A model generated the notes under the pieces. It was not told the origin of the DNA and ran no database searches. It saw only the letters and a list, made by a program, of their open reading frames with translations. A DNA stretch of 64,000 bases from Streptomyces sp. NBC_01237 (lineage in GTDB: Bacteria; Actinomycetota; Actinomycetes; Streptomycetales; Streptomycetaceae). Position numbers and translations under genes: made by a program. This document shows positions 49,724-58,924 of this stretch, piece after piece. Where the stretch lies: positions 4,650,001 to 4,714,000 of the forward strand of contig NZ_CP108508.1 in NCBI RefSeq assembly GCF_035917275.1, read 5' to 3'. The stretch's first letter is position 1; each line of letters begins with the position of its first letter.

Positions 49724-51651
49724 TGGCTCAGCAGGGGGTCGCCACCGCGCTGGTGGTGGAGTTCGGCGGCACACCGCTGCCGGCGAAGTTCGTGAACACC
49801 CTGGTCGAGGGGTACGTCGACGACAGCCGTACGCTCCCGGACCTGTTCCTGCTGCGGTTCCGGGACCCCGACCGGGTGCTGCTGGAGCAGGCCGGGCTGA
49901 AGATCGGCAGCGAGGCCCGGCTGCTGGCCCGCGCGGGCGGGGACACGGCTCCGAAGCCGCTGCTCGACGGCGTGGTGACCGCTCTGGAGGTGGAGCTCGA
50001 CGAGACCGGCACCTTCACCGTCGTACGCGGGCTCGACGAGTCGCACCGGCTCTTCCGGGGGCGCCGGGTGGCCAGCTACCAGAACATGACCCTCGCCGAC
50101 ATCTGCGGTCAGGTCGCCCGGCGCGCCGGGCTGAAGCCGGGGAACGTGGACATCGCCGGTCCGGTGCTCGAACACATCGCGCAGCCCAACGTCACGGACT
50201 GGGAGTTCGTGCGCGGGCTCGCCGAGGAGGCCGGCGCCCAGGCGTACGTACGCGACGGGCAGCTGCACATCACCCGGCCCGCCGAGGCGAGCGGTGCACC
50301 GGACGCCTCGGCGCGTGCGGACCGCGATCCCCTCGTCCTGGAACTGGGCAGCAACCTGCTGCGCTGCCGGGCCGGGGTGTCCGCCGCCGAGCAGGTCTCC
50401 GAGGTGGAGGTACGCGGCTGGGACGTCCAGGCCAAGCAGCCGCTGGTGGGCAGGGCCCCGGCGGGGAAGTCGTCCACGCTGGAGCTCGGGGTGACGGCCG
50501 CGGAGGTGGCCGCCCCGTTCGGCGAGGCGCGGTTCGTCGTGACGGACGCGGCGTACGGGGCGCAGGCGCAGGTGGACCAGGCGGCGAAGGCCCTGGCGGA
50601 GCGGATCGCCGGATCGTTCGCGGAGCTGGAGGCGGTGATCCGGGGGAATCCGGAGGTCCGGGCGGGCAGCGCGGTGGCGCTGAACGCGGTGGGCGCGCCG
50701 TTCGAGGGCCGGTACACGGTGACGTCCTCGCGCCATGTCTTCGACGCCGTACGCGGGTACGAGACCTGGATCACCGTCTCCGGTCAGCAGGAGCGTTCGC
50801 TGTTCGGACTGACCGGGGGAGCACCGGGCGGGGGCGGCGGTGGTGGTGGCTCGCGGTGCGCCGGGCTGGTCAGCGGGACCGTGACGGACACGCAGGACCC
50901 GGAGGGGTCGGGGCGCGTCAAGGTCCGGTTCCCGTGGCTGTCCGACGAGTACGCGAGCGACTGGGCGCGTACGGCGCAGTCGGGCGGGACGGGCGGCGGC
51001 GAGGCGTTCATCCCGGAGGTCGGTGACGAGGTGCTGGTCGGGTTCGAGCACGGGCATCTGGACCGGCCCTATGTGCTCGCGGGGCTGTACAACGGGAAGG
51101 ACCGGCCGGGCGGGGGTGGTTCCGGCGCCTCCGGGAGCGGTGCGCCCGCCGGTGACAGCGGTACTCCCGCCGGTGGCGGTGGCGGTGGTGAACTGGTCGA
51201 TCCCACCAGTGGTGCCGTGAACCGGCGCACCTTCGCGTCCAAGAGCGGCAACCAGCTGGAGCTGCTGGACGCCGCGAACGGGCCGCAGGGCGTCCGGCTC
51301 CGTACCGGCGACGGCAAGCTCACGATCGACCTCGACCGCAAGGGCACCGCCATCGTCATCAACAGCGACGGCAGCGTGACGATCGAGGCCAAGGAGCGGG
51401 TCTCCATCACGGCGGCCAAGGGGGTCGCGCTGGACGCCGGCCGCGGTGCTCTCCAACTCGCGGGTGACAGCGTCACGTTGACGTCCCGCAGCGGAGTGTC
51501 CGTCGACGGCGGGAACGGGAAGCTCGCGCTCTCCACCGGTGGAGCGGTGGAGGTGCGAGGCGGCCAGGTCTCGGTCGACGGCACCCAGCGCACCGACATC
51601 AAGAGCGGTGCCTCGGTGTCCGTGAACGCCCCGATCATCAAGCTCAACTGA
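49723..51651 (+). CDS. eCIS VgrG-like spike protein (Afp8-like)
   Basis: 642 residues. gp27-like N-terminus (FVNTLVEGYVDDSRTLPDLF; VTALEVELDETGTFTVVRGL), a gp5-like OB fold (VTDTQDPEGSGRVKVRFPWL... EVGDEVLVGFEHGHLDRPYV), and a C-terminal beta-helix (IDLDRKGTAIVINSDGSVTI... NAPIIKLN). A 30-residue Gly/Ser/Ala linker splits OB fold and helix. Trimerises at the tip of the tube. Normal length and complete. Confidence 0.96.
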   Translation: MAQQGVATALVVEFGGTPLPAKFVNTLVEGYVDDSRTLPDLFLLRFRDPDRVLLEQAGLKIGSEARLLARAGGDTAPKPLLDGVVTALEVELDETGTFTVVRGLDESHRLFRGRRVASYQNMTLADICGQVARRAGLKPGNVDIAGPVLEHIAQPNVTDWEFVRGLAEEAGAQAYVRDGQLHITRPAEASGAPDASARADRDPLVLELGSNLLRCRAGVSAAEQVSEVEVRGWDVQAKQPLVGRAPAGKSSTLELGVTAAEVAAPFGEARFVVTDAAYGAQAQVDQAAKALAERIAGSFAELEAVIRGNPEVRAGSAVALNAVGAPFEGRYTVTSSRHVFDAVRGYETWITVSGQQERSLFGLTGGAPGGGGGGGGSRCAGLVSGTVTDTQDPEGSGRVKVRFPWLSDEYASDWARTAQSGGTGGGEAFIPEVGDEVLVGFEHGHLDRPYVLAGLYNGKDRPGGGGSGASGSGAPAGDSGTPAGGGGGGELVDPTSGAVNRRTFASKSGNQLELLDAANGPQGVRLRTGDGKLTIDLDRKGTAIVINSDGSVTIEAKERVSITAAKGVALDAGRGALQLAGDSVTLTSRSGVSVDGGNGKLALSTGGAVEVRGGQVSVDGTQRTDIKSGASVSVNAPIIKLN

Positions 51652-51763
51652 CGTACTCACCCTCGCCTCCGGCCCCGTACAAGCAGACGCAGACGTACAT
51701 GAAGACGTACACGCACACGCACCGCTCACGCACTCGCACTCGTACCGAACAGGAGTGGACCGC

Positions 51764-52051
51764 ATGTCGGCAGCAGCATCCGCAGCCGCCCGGGTCGGCG
51801 ATCCCACCGGGCATCCCGGCACGGTCGGGCCGCCCGGTGTGCCGTCCGTGCTCATCGGCGGGAAGCCCGCCGCCACGGTCGGCACCGCGCACCAGTGCGC
51901 GTCCCCCGCCGCCCATCCGCCGTCCACGATCGCGCCGCCCGGCAGCTCCTCGGTGCTGATCGGCGGGAAGCCCGCCGCCCGGGTCGGGGATCTGGCGGGC
52001 TGCGGCGCACCGGTCGTGTCCGGGTGCACGTCGGTGCTGATCGGGGGCTGA
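51764..52051 (+). CDS. PAAR tip protein
   Basis: 95 residues from ATG 51764 (AGGAG 8 nt upstream). PAAR repeat pattern: VGDPTGHPGTVGPPGVPSVL, IGGKPAATVGTAHQCA, IGGKPAARVGDLAGCG and STSVLIGG-type ending. His/Cys positions fit a zinc-bound spike cone on top of the VgrG trimer. Confidence 0.92.
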   Translation: MSAAASAAARVGDPTGHPGTVGPPGVPSVLIGGKPAATVGTAHQCASPAAHPPSTIAPPGSSSVLIGGKPAARVGDLAGCGAPVVSGCTSVLIGG

Positions 52052-52057
52052 GCCGGT

Positions 52058-52525
52058 ATGGGACAGCAGTTCATCGGTGCGGGCTGGGCGTTTCCGCCGC
52101 GTACGGATGCCACCGGGTCCATCGCCCTGGTGCGTGGCGAACACGAGCTGGAGGAGTCGATCCGGCTGATCCTGGCGACCTCGCCGGGGGAGCGGCCGAT
52201 GCGGCCGGAGTTCGGCTGCGCCGTCAACGACTACGTGTTCGCCCCCGCGGACGCGGGGACCGCCGGGCAGCTCGCGTACGAGGTACGGCTGGCGCTGGAG
52301 CGCTGGGAGCCCCGGATCGAGGTGACCGAGGTGGTCGTCCGGTTCGACGAGGCGGACGAGGGGGTGCTGTACATCGACATCGGTTACACGGTGCGCGGTG
52401 CCAACGACCCCCGGAACCTGGTCTTCCCCTTCTATGTGATCCCGCAGCACGCCCAGGACACGAACGCCGCCCAGGACGCGACGGCCGCCCGGGGAACGCC
52501 CTACGACGAGGAGGCAGGCGCGTGA
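52058..52525 (+). CDS. eCIS gp25-like baseplate protein (Afp9-like)
   Basis: 155 residues. GPW/gp25 signature: ESIRLILATSPGERPMRPEF, GCAVNDYVFAP and RLALERWEPRIEVTEVVV. It nucleates the sheath on the baseplate. The C-terminal 25 residues are a Gln/Ala/Asp tail. Its stop overlaps the next GTG. Confidence 0.95.
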   Translation: MGQQFIGAGWAFPPRTDATGSIALVRGEHELEESIRLILATSPGERPMRPEFGCAVNDYVFAPADAGTAGQLAYEVRLALERWEPRIEVTEVVVRFDEADEGVLYIDIGYTVRGANDPRNLVFPFYVIPQHAQDTNAAQDATAARGTPYDEEAGA

Positions 52526-54555
52526 CGCTGCCCAGTCCGCATCTGGACGACCGCCGCTTCCAGGACCTGGTGGACGAGGCCAAGCGCCTGGTGCAGCAGC
52601 GCTGCCCGGAGTGGACCGACCACAATGTGTCCGATCCCGGTGTGACCCTCATCGAGGCGTTCGCGGCCATGGTCGACCAGCTCGTCTACCGGGTGAACCG
52701 GGTGCCGGAGAAGAACTACCTGACCTTCCTCGACCTGATCGGGGTGCGGCTCCACCCGCCCACGGCCGCGCAGACCGAGGTGACGTTCCGGCTGTCCGCG
52801 CCGCAGCCCGACCCGGTGGTGGTGCGGGCGGGTACGGAGGTCGCCACACTCCGTACGGAGACGGAGGAGGCGGTCGTCTTCACCACCTCCGAGACCCTGA
52901 CGGTGGAGCCCTGCGCCTTCGCCCATCTCGCCACCTGGCCCTCGCCCGGGGAAGCCGTGGACCGTACGGAGGAGCTGGCGCTCGGGCGGGACGTGGCGTG
53001 TTTCGGGGCCACTCCGGCGCCGGGGGACTGCCTGTACGTGGGTCTGTCCGCCGCCGTTCCGGCGGGCGTGGTCGTCCTTCGGCTGGACTGCCGGGTCGAG
53101 GGCGTCGGGGTCGACCCGCTGCGGCCGCCGCTGCTCTGGGAGGCGTGGGACGGTACCGCCTGGACGGTCTGCGAGGTCGAGAAGGACGACACGGGCGGCT
53201 TCAACCGGTCCGGCGAGCTGATCCTGCATCTGCCGAAGAACCACGTACCGGCGGCCGTCGTGGGGCGTACCGGCGGCTGGCTTCGCTGCCGTCTGATCGA
53301 GGCGGAGCCGGGCCGGCCGACGTACATGGCGCCGCCCGTGGTCCGCCGGATCTCCGCGTTCACGATCGGGGCCACCGTGTCCGCCGAACACGCCGAGACC
53401 GTCACCGACGAGGTGCTCGGAGCGGCGGAGGGCGTACCGGGCCAGGTGTTCACGCTGGCGCGCCCGCCCGTGGTGCCCGGCGAGTTCGTCGTGGAGGTGT
53501 CGGACCAGGCGGGCGGTGACGGGTTCACCCGGTGGACCCAGGTCGACGACTTCGCGCACTCCGGGCCCGAGGACCGCCACATCACCCTCGACCCGAACTC
53601 CGGCCGCGTGGAGTTCGGCCCCGCCGTGCGGGAACGGGACGGCGGCATCCGCTACTACGGCGACTTCCCGGACAAGGGCGCCATCGTCCGGGTGCGTTCC
53701 TACCGCACCGGCGGCGGGCTGCGCGGCAACGTCGCCCGGTCCACCCTGCGGGTCCTGCGCAGCGCGATCCCGTACGTGGCACGGGTGGAGAACCGTCGCC
53801 CGGCGCTCGGCGGGGTCGACGGGGAGAGCGTCGACAGCGCACGGGTGCGCGGGCCGATGACGCTGCGGACCCTGCACCGGGCCGTCGTCCCGCACGACTA
53901 CGAACTCCTGGCCCGCGAGATCGCCCCGGACGCGGCCCGCGTGCACTGCATCCGGGCCGGAGAGGATGGGAGCGGGTCCGGCGGGAGCGGGTCCGGGGGG
54001 AGCGGCGGGGCAGCGGCGGAGAGCGGGAGCGCCGGGAGCGACGGTGGCGCCGGGGCGGGCGGAGTGCGGCTGCTCGTCGTACCGGCCGGACGCAGTGACG
54101 AGCAGGGCCGGATCGTGTTCGACGAACTCATCCCGCCCGCCCAGACCCTCGGCCTCATCGCCGGGCATCTGGACGCCCGCCGTCCGATCGGGGCCCGGCT
54201 GGTGGTCGAGCCGCCGTTCTACCAGGGCGTCACCGTCGTCGCCACGGTGCAGGCCGAGCGAGGAGCCGTCGTCGAACGGGTCCGTGAGACGGCGCTCGCC
54301 GCGCTGTACGGGTACTTCAACCCGCTGACCGGCGGACCGAACGGGCAGGGCTGGCCGTTCGGCCGGCCGATCCAGTCGGGCGAGGCGTTCGCCGTGCTGC
54401 AACGGGTGCCCGGGGTGGACCTGGTGGAGGACGTACGGCTGTACCCGGCGGACCCGGTGACCGGGGAGCGGACCGAAGCCACCACCCGGATTCCGCTGGA
54501 CCGGCACGCGCTGGTCTTCAGCTACGAACACGCGCTCCGGGTACGGGAGGGCTGA
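52522..54555 (+). CDS. eCIS baseplate wedge protein, gp6/gpJ-like (Afp11-like)
   Basis: 677 residues from GTG 52522. HNVSDPGVTLIEAFAAMVDQ and YRVNRVPEKNYLTFLDLIGV open the gp6-like region; VARVENRRPALGGVDGESVD and MTLRTLHRAVVPHDYELLAR mark the baseplate-J core. A Gly/Ser-rich insert of about 45 residues (near 475-515) sits inside the core. It forms the baseplate ring with gp25 and gpI proteins. Confidence 0.95.
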   Translation: MTLPSPHLDDRRFQDLVDEAKRLVQQRCPEWTDHNVSDPGVTLIEAFAAMVDQLVYRVNRVPEKNYLTFLDLIGVRLHPPTAAQTEVTFRLSAPQPDPVVVRAGTEVATLRTETEEAVVFTTSETLTVEPCAFAHLATWPSPGEAVDRTEELALGRDVACFGATPAPGDCLYVGLSAAVPAGVVVLRLDCRVEGVGVDPLRPPLLWEAWDGTAWTVCEVEKDDTGGFNRSGELILHLPKNHVPAAVVGRTGGWLRCRLIEAEPGRPTYMAPPVVRRISAFTIGATVSAEHAETVTDEVLGAAEGVPGQVFTLARPPVVPGEFVVEVSDQAGGDGFTRWTQVDDFAHSGPEDRHITLDPNSGRVEFGPAVRERDGGIRYYGDFPDKGAIVRVRSYRTGGGLRGNVARSTLRVLRSAIPYVARVENRRPALGGVDGESVDSARVRGPMTLRTLHRAVVPHDYELLAREIAPDAARVHCIRAGEDGSGSGGSGSGGSGGAAAESGSAGSDGGAGAGGVRLLVVPAGRSDEQGRIVFDELIPPAQTLGLIAGHLDARRPIGARLVVEPPFYQGVTVVATVQAERGAVVERVRETALAALYGYFNPLTGGPNGQGWPFGRPIQSGEAFAVLQRVPGVDLVEDVRLYPADPVTGERTEATTRIPLDRHALVFSYEHALRVREG

Positions 54556-54559
54556 GCCG

Positions 54560-55144
54560 ATGCGTACCGGCGTCCCCGGTCTCCCGACCCCGCACCCGCT
54601 GATCGAGCAACTGCCGGCCGTCTACCTGGAGCAGGACTTCCTCCAGCGCTTCCTCGCCGCGCTGGACGACGTGCTCGCCCCGGTCCTGCTCACCATCGAC
54701 AACCTGCCCGCCCACCTCGACCCCCGCAGCGCCCCCGACGACTTTCTCGCCTGGCTCGCCCAGTGGGTGGCCGTGGAGCCGTACGAGGACAGCGCCCCGG
54801 ACCGCCAACGGGCCGCGGTACGGGGGGCGGTGGCCCGGCACGCCCGGCGCGGGACGTCGGGCGGTCTGGCCGAGGCGGTACGGCTGGAGACCGGTGCGGA
54901 ACCGGAGATCGTCGAGAGCGGCGGTACGGCGTGGTCGACCCGGCCGCTCACCCCGCTGCCGGGCCAGGCCCGCCCGTGGGTGACGATCCGGGTCCGTGAG
55001 CCGGAAGCGGGGCGGGGGCGGCGGATCGACCGGGTGCGGCTGGAGGAGCTGATCGGTACAGAGGTTCCGGCGCACGTCGGGTTCACGCTGGAGATCCTGC
55101 CGCCGGCCGGGAGCCCGGCGGCTTCGGGGGGTGGTGCGGAGTGA
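54560..55144 (+). CDS. eCIS gpI-like tail protein (Afp12-like)
   Basis: 194 residues: LPAVYLEQDFLQRFLAALDD, FLAWLAQWVAVEPYEDSAPD and RRGTSGGLAEAVRLETGAEP match phage-tail gpI/Afp12-type wedge proteins. It is 4 bp after the gp6-like gene and its stop overlaps the next GTG by 4 bp, so these share an operon. Confidence 0.92.
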   Translation: MRTGVPGLPTPHPLIEQLPAVYLEQDFLQRFLAALDDVLAPVLLTIDNLPAHLDPRSAPDDFLAWLAQWVAVEPYEDSAPDRQRAAVRGAVARHARRGTSGGLAEAVRLETGAEPEIVESGGTAWSTRPLTPLPGQARPWVTIRVREPEAGRGRRIDRVRLEELIGTEVPAHVGFTLEILPPAGSPAASGGGAE

Positions 55145-56358
55145 TCTGTGAGGCATGCGGTCACCGGAACGCGCCGGGGCGGGAGTTCTGCGCGTCCTGC
55201 GAGGCATTCCTGGCCTGGGAGCCGGCGGAGGGGAGCGCGGCCCCGGCACCTGTTCCGCCGGTCGCGCCAGCGCCCGCGCCGGGGGTGCAGGCGCGAGCGG
55301 CGGTTCCGCCTGTCCCGCCGGTCGTTGCGTCTGCGCCTTCTGCGCCTTCTGCGCCTTCTGCTCCGCCGGTTCCGCCGGTGGCACCCGCGCCCGCCCACGT
55401 ACCTCCTCCCGCTACTCCGCCCGCCCACGTACCCCCTCCTGCGCCTCCGCCCGCCTTCGCGCCACCCCCACCGGCCCCACCCCCCACACAACCCCCACCG
55501 GTCACCGCCGCACCCCGGCGTCCCGGGGAGGAGGTGGGCGGTCCCGCTCCGGGCCCCGATGCCTGGCCGGACCGGGGGCCGAGGCCGCCCGCCCCCGGGA
55601 CACCGGGGCCGGTCACTGCCGGAGCGCCGGTGATCTGCCCCAACTGCCGTACGGAGAACGCGCCGGGGCGCACGCTCTGTATCCGCTGCGCGCTGCTCCT
55701 CGACCCCGGCCCGCCCCCCGACGTCCGCCCGCCGTGGTGGCGCAGGATCTTCCGCCGCGGCCCCCGGCAGGCCCATGTCGCGGGGGCGAGGCCCAAGCGC
55801 GGATGGCGGCGGCCGAGATTCGGGCTGCCGGTCGTGCTGCTTCTGCTGGCGGTCGGGATCTGGTTCGCGCTTCCGCACCTGTCCGGCCTGTTCGGCTTCG
55901 CGAAGGAGGAGACGGGGACTCCCGAGTCGGTGCCGCCCTCGGTGTTCCGCGCGTCCAGCGCGGTGTCCGGCCACCCGGCGGGCGCGGCCTTCGACGGGTT
56001 CAACAACCGCTATTGGGCACCGAAAGAGGCCGGGGAAGGCGCCGGGGAGTACCTGGAGTGCGAGTTCGCGCAGCCGGTAGGGGTGCGGAAGATCGTCGTC
56101 TTCTCCGGGACCTCGGGGCGGAAGGACGAATTCCTCACCCAGGCCCGCCCGGCGCGGATCACCGTCGTACTGACGGCGAAGGACGGCAAGGAGACCAGCC
56201 GGACGATCCGGCTGCGCGACCAGGCGGGTCAGCAGACCTTCGACGTACGCGGCACGGAGACCGTACGGGCCCGGCTCACGGTCGACTCGGCGTACGGCAC
56301 CGGGGAGGGCCGCCGGGTCGCCGTGGCGGAGGTCGAGTTCTTCGGCCGGAGGCCGTAG
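55141..56358 (+). CDS. Zinc-ribbon, single-TM, glycan-binding-like protein of eCIS locus
   Basis: 405 residues from GTG 55141. Two zinc ribbons (CEACGHRNAPGREFCASCEA at 3-22; CPNCRTENAPGRTLCIRCAL at about 162-181) bracket a long Pro/Ala stretch. A TM helix (FGLPVVLLLLAVGIWFALPH, about 222-241) is followed by an external beta-sandwich like the NADase-type glycan-binding domain (FRASSAVSGHPAGAAFDGFN). It is the best candidate for a membrane anchor or trigger of the injection particle (inference); I recall a membrane protein, CisA, described for the S. coelicolor CIS locus. The last gene of the operon. Confidence 0.82.
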   Translation: MICEACGHRNAPGREFCASCEAFLAWEPAEGSAAPAPVPPVAPAPAPGVQARAAVPPVPPVVASAPSAPSAPSAPPVPPVAPAPAHVPPPATPPAHVPPPAPPPAFAPPPPAPPPTQPPPVTAAPRRPGEEVGGPAPGPDAWPDRGPRPPAPGTPGPVTAGAPVICPNCRTENAPGRTLCIRCALLLDPGPPPDVRPPWWRRIFRRGPRQAHVAGARPKRGWRRPRFGLPVVLLLLAVGIWFALPHLSGLFGFAKEETGTPESVPPSVFRASSAVSGHPAGAAFDGFNNRYWAPKEAGEGAGEYLECEFAQPVGVRKIVVFSGTSGRKDEFLTQARPARITVVLTAKDGKETSRTIRLRDQAGQQTFDVRGTETVRARLTVDSAYGTGEGRRVAVAEVEFFGRRP

Positions 56359-56394
56359 CGGCACGGGCCGAACGGCCCGGTACCCGCGAGGGAT

Positions 56395-57636
56395 TCACGG
56401 AGACGGGGTCAGCGCGTCCGCCCGCCTCCGCAGGTAGTGGGCCTCGGGTTCGCTGAGGGTGCGGTCGGCCGCCGAGCGGTAGGCGGCGCGCGCCGCTTCC
56501 GCGTCCCCGGCCCGCTCCAGCAGATGGCCCCGTACGGCATCGAGCCGATGGTGACCGGCCAACGGGCCCTCCAGCAGGGCGACTTCCGCCAGGCCGGCCC
56601 GTGGGCCGTGCACCATCGCCACGGCGACCGCCCGTCCCAGTGCGGCCATCGGGTCGGGTGTGCGGTGCACGAGGATGTCGTACAGGGCGAGGATCTGCGG
56701 CCAGTCGGTGTCGTCGGAGTGCTCCGCCTCGTCGTGCAGGGCCGCGACGGCGGCCTGGAGCTGGTAGTCCCCGGCGGGCCCCTGGGACAGCGCCTCCTCG
56801 GCGAGGGCGACTCCTTCCGCGATCGCGGAACGGTCCCAGAGGGTGCGGTCCTGTTCGTCGAGCGGGATCAGTTCGCCGTGCGCGCCGGTGCGGGCCGGGC
56901 TGCGGGCCTCGGTGAGCAGCATGAGTGCCAGCAGCCCGGTCACCCGGCCTTCCCGCGGCAGGAGGCGGCGGACGGAACGGGCCAGCCGGACGGCCTCGCG
57001 GGCGAGGTCCGCGCGGTGCAGAGCGGGGCCGGAGGAGGCCGTGTAGCCCTCGTTGAAGATCAGGTAGAGCACCTGGAGCACGGCGGCCAGCCGTTCGTCG
57101 CGGTCCTCGGGCCCCGGCTGCCGGAACGGTGTCCCGCGCACCTTGTGCTTGGCCCGGCTGATCCGCTGGGCCATGGTCGCCTCGGGCACCAGATGGGCGC
57201 GGGCGATCTCGGCGGTGGTCAGACCGCCGACCGCGCGCAGGGTGAGCGCGATCTGCGCGGCGGGGGTGAGCGCGGGGTGGCAGCACAGGAAGAGCAGGGT
57301 GAGGGTGTCGTCCTCGGAAGGTGCTCGGCCCTCCCCGGGCGGCGGTGCGGTGAAGGCGTCCCTCGGGGTGAGCGCCGCCGCCGTCTCCTCGCGCCGCCGC
57401 CGGGCCGAGTCGGCGCGCAGCCGGTCGGTCAGCCGCCGGGACGCGATCCTGATGAGCCAGCCGCGCGGGTTGTCCGGCAGTCCTTGTTCCGGCCACTGCC
57501 GTGCCGCGGCGAGGAGGGCCTCCTGCACCGCGTCCTCGGCCGCGTCGAAGTGTCCGTACCGCCGTACGAGCGCGCCGAGGACCTGTGGCGCGTGCAGGCG
57601 CAACAGGTCCTCGATCCGGTCTTCGTCATGGTTCAC
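56395..57636 (-). CDS. ECF sigma factor with DUF6596-type C-terminus
   Basis: 413 residues. Sigma region 2 (LGALVRRYGHFDAAEDAVQE, ARQWPEQGLPDNPRGWLIRI) and region 4 (GGLTTAEIARAHLVPEATMA) precede a long helical C-terminal domain (FNEGYTASSGPALHRADLAR) typical of the large ECF group adjacent to YciI proteins. It starts 25 bp after the YciI stop, the usual pairing in Streptomyces, so a regulatory link is likely; the signal is unknown. Confidence 0.9.
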   Translation of the reverse strand: MNHDEDRIEDLLRLHAPQVLGALVRRYGHFDAAEDAVQEALLAAARQWPEQGLPDNPRGWLIRIASRRLTDRLRADSARRRREETAAALTPRDAFTAPPPGEGRAPSEDDTLTLLFLCCHPALTPAAQIALTLRAVGGLTTAEIARAHLVPEATMAQRISRAKHKVRGTPFRQPGPEDRDERLAAVLQVLYLIFNEGYTASSGPALHRADLAREAVRLARSVRRLLPREGRVTGLLALMLLTEARSPARTGAHGELIPLDEQDRTLWDRSAIAEGVALAEEALSQGPAGDYQLQAAVAALHDEAEHSDDTDWPQILALYDILVHRTPDPMAALGRAVAVAMVHGPRAGLAEVALLEGPLAGHHRLDAVRGHLLERAGDAEAARAAYRSAADRTLSEPEAHYLRRRADALTPSP

Positions 57637-57661
57637 ACGTGGCCTCCGGCCTTCGGCGCAG

Positions 57662-58066
57662 TCAGCTCCCGCCCTGGATGGGGCGGATGACCACCGGGTA
57701 CTCGGGCGCGCCCGCGGGCTGCGGGCAGCGCGCGATGCGGGCCGCGATCTCGGTGACCCTCTCCAGGCTCTCGCAGTCGAGCACCCAGTACCCGGCGAGC
57801 AGTTCCTTGGTCTCCCCGTACGGCCCGTCCGAGATGACCGGCCGGCCGTCGTCGCCCGCGCTCACGAACCGGGTCTGCGCGGGTTCGGCGAGACCGTTGG
57901 CGTCCACGAGCTCACCGGACTCGGCGAGGTCGTTGTTGATGCCCTCCATGAAGGAGAACATCGCCTGCATGTCCTTCTCGCTCCAGGTCACGCTGTTCGC
58001 GGAGCCCTTGCCGGACATCGTGTCGTAGTCGGCCTGGGTGCCCTGGACCATCACCAGATACTTCAT
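57662..58066 (-). CDS. YciI-like (DGPF) protein
   Basis: 134 residues from ATG 58066 behind GGAGCGA. MKYLVMVQGTQADYDT, FVSAGDDGRPVISDGPYGET and YWVLDCESLERVTEIAARI match the DGPF/YCII fold, with the VISDGPYGETKELLAG family core. Such proteins occur with ECF sigma factors; the biochemical role is not known. Confidence 0.9.
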   Translation of the reverse strand: MKYLVMVQGTQADYDTMSGKGSANSVTWSEKDMQAMFSFMEGINNDLAESGELVDANGLAEPAQTRFVSAGDDGRPVISDGPYGETKELLAGYWVLDCESLERVTEIAARIARCPQPAGAPEYPVVIRPIQGGS

Positions 58067-58234
58067 GAGTTCGCTCCTCGGTTCCTGTGACCGCCCCGGG
58101 TGGGCGGCTTTCACAGGGGACGTCGGAGCCGGGGGCGGTTCCTCGACACCACGCGCAGAACTTTTCCGTCATCACCCGCCCTGCCCCGTACGGGGAGGTG
58201 CCGCCGGGACGGCGGGTGCCGGAGAATCGACCGT

Positions 58235-58924
58235 ATGAGCGTCAAGGAAACCCCGGCTCCGCTTCCGGGGCGGCTTCCGGTCCGGGCCCCGGCCGAAGGC
58301 TCCGTCCAGGGCCCGCCCATGGGGCTGCGCGAGCGCAAGAAGCTCCGGACCCGGCGGACCATCCGGAGCGAGGCGTACCGCCTGTTCGCCGAGCAGGGTT
58401 ACGAGGCGACCACCGTCGACCAGATCGCCGACGCGGCCGAGGTCTCCCCGAGCACGCTCTTCCGCTACTTCCCGGCCAAGGAGGACATCGTCCTGGCCGA
58501 CGACCAGGGGCACGACCACGACCACGGTCAGGTCCTCGCGCTCGCCCGGTCACTCCGGTCCCGCGTGGCCGGGGGCGAACCGGTCGTGGACGCCGTCCGG
58601 CACGCGCTGACCGACTCGCTGGCCGGGCTGTCGGCCACCGACCGGGCGGAGCTGCTGTTCCGTACCCGGCTCGGCCTCACCGACCCCGCCATACGGGCCC
58701 GCAGGCTGGACGAGCAGCAGCGCGGCCAGGACGTCGTCGCGGAACTGATCGCCGAACGCAACGGGCGCGCGCCGGGCGACCTGGAGGCGAGCTGCGCCGC
58801 CGCGGCGGTCGTCGCGGTGTTCACGGCCGTCGTGCGGCACTGGGCGGAGGGCGGCGGGACGGCGGACCTGGCGGCCCTGTACGACCGGCACCTGGGGCTG
58901 CTCGCGGAGGGACTGCGGCTGTGA
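58235..58924 (+). CDS. TetR/AcrR family regulator
   Basis: 229 residues from ATG 58235. HTH: TRRTIRSEAYRLFAEQGYEA, then TTVDQIADAAEVSPSTLFRYFPAKEDIV; a ligand domain follows. The first 30 residues are a Pro/Ala-rich lead. It is divergent from the YciI gene, whose operon may be its target; no target site was recognised. Its 3' end is the origin of a tandem repeat. Confidence 0.9.
   Translation: MSVKETPAPLPGRLPVRAPAEGSVQGPPMGLRERKKLRTRRTIRSEAYRLFAEQGYEATTVDQIADAAEVSPSTLFRYFPAKEDIVLADDQGHDHDHGQVLALARSLRSRVAGGEPVVDAVRHALTDSLAGLSATDRAELLFRTRLGLTDPAIRARRLDEQQRGQDVVAELIAERNGRAPGDLEASCAAAAVVAVFTAVVRHWAEGGGTADLAALYDRHLGLLAEGLRL

Noticed and set aside
52501..54531. 676-codon minus-strand frame opposite the gp6-like gene
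   Set aside because: Same artefact: antisense of a high-GC gene with recognisable CIS motifs on the plus strand.
27161..56358. Prophage or type VI secretion system
   Set aside because: No capsid, portal, terminase, integrase or TssJ/L/M membrane-complex genes; the presence of DUF4157, DUF4255 and Afp-like AAA+ points to an eCIS.
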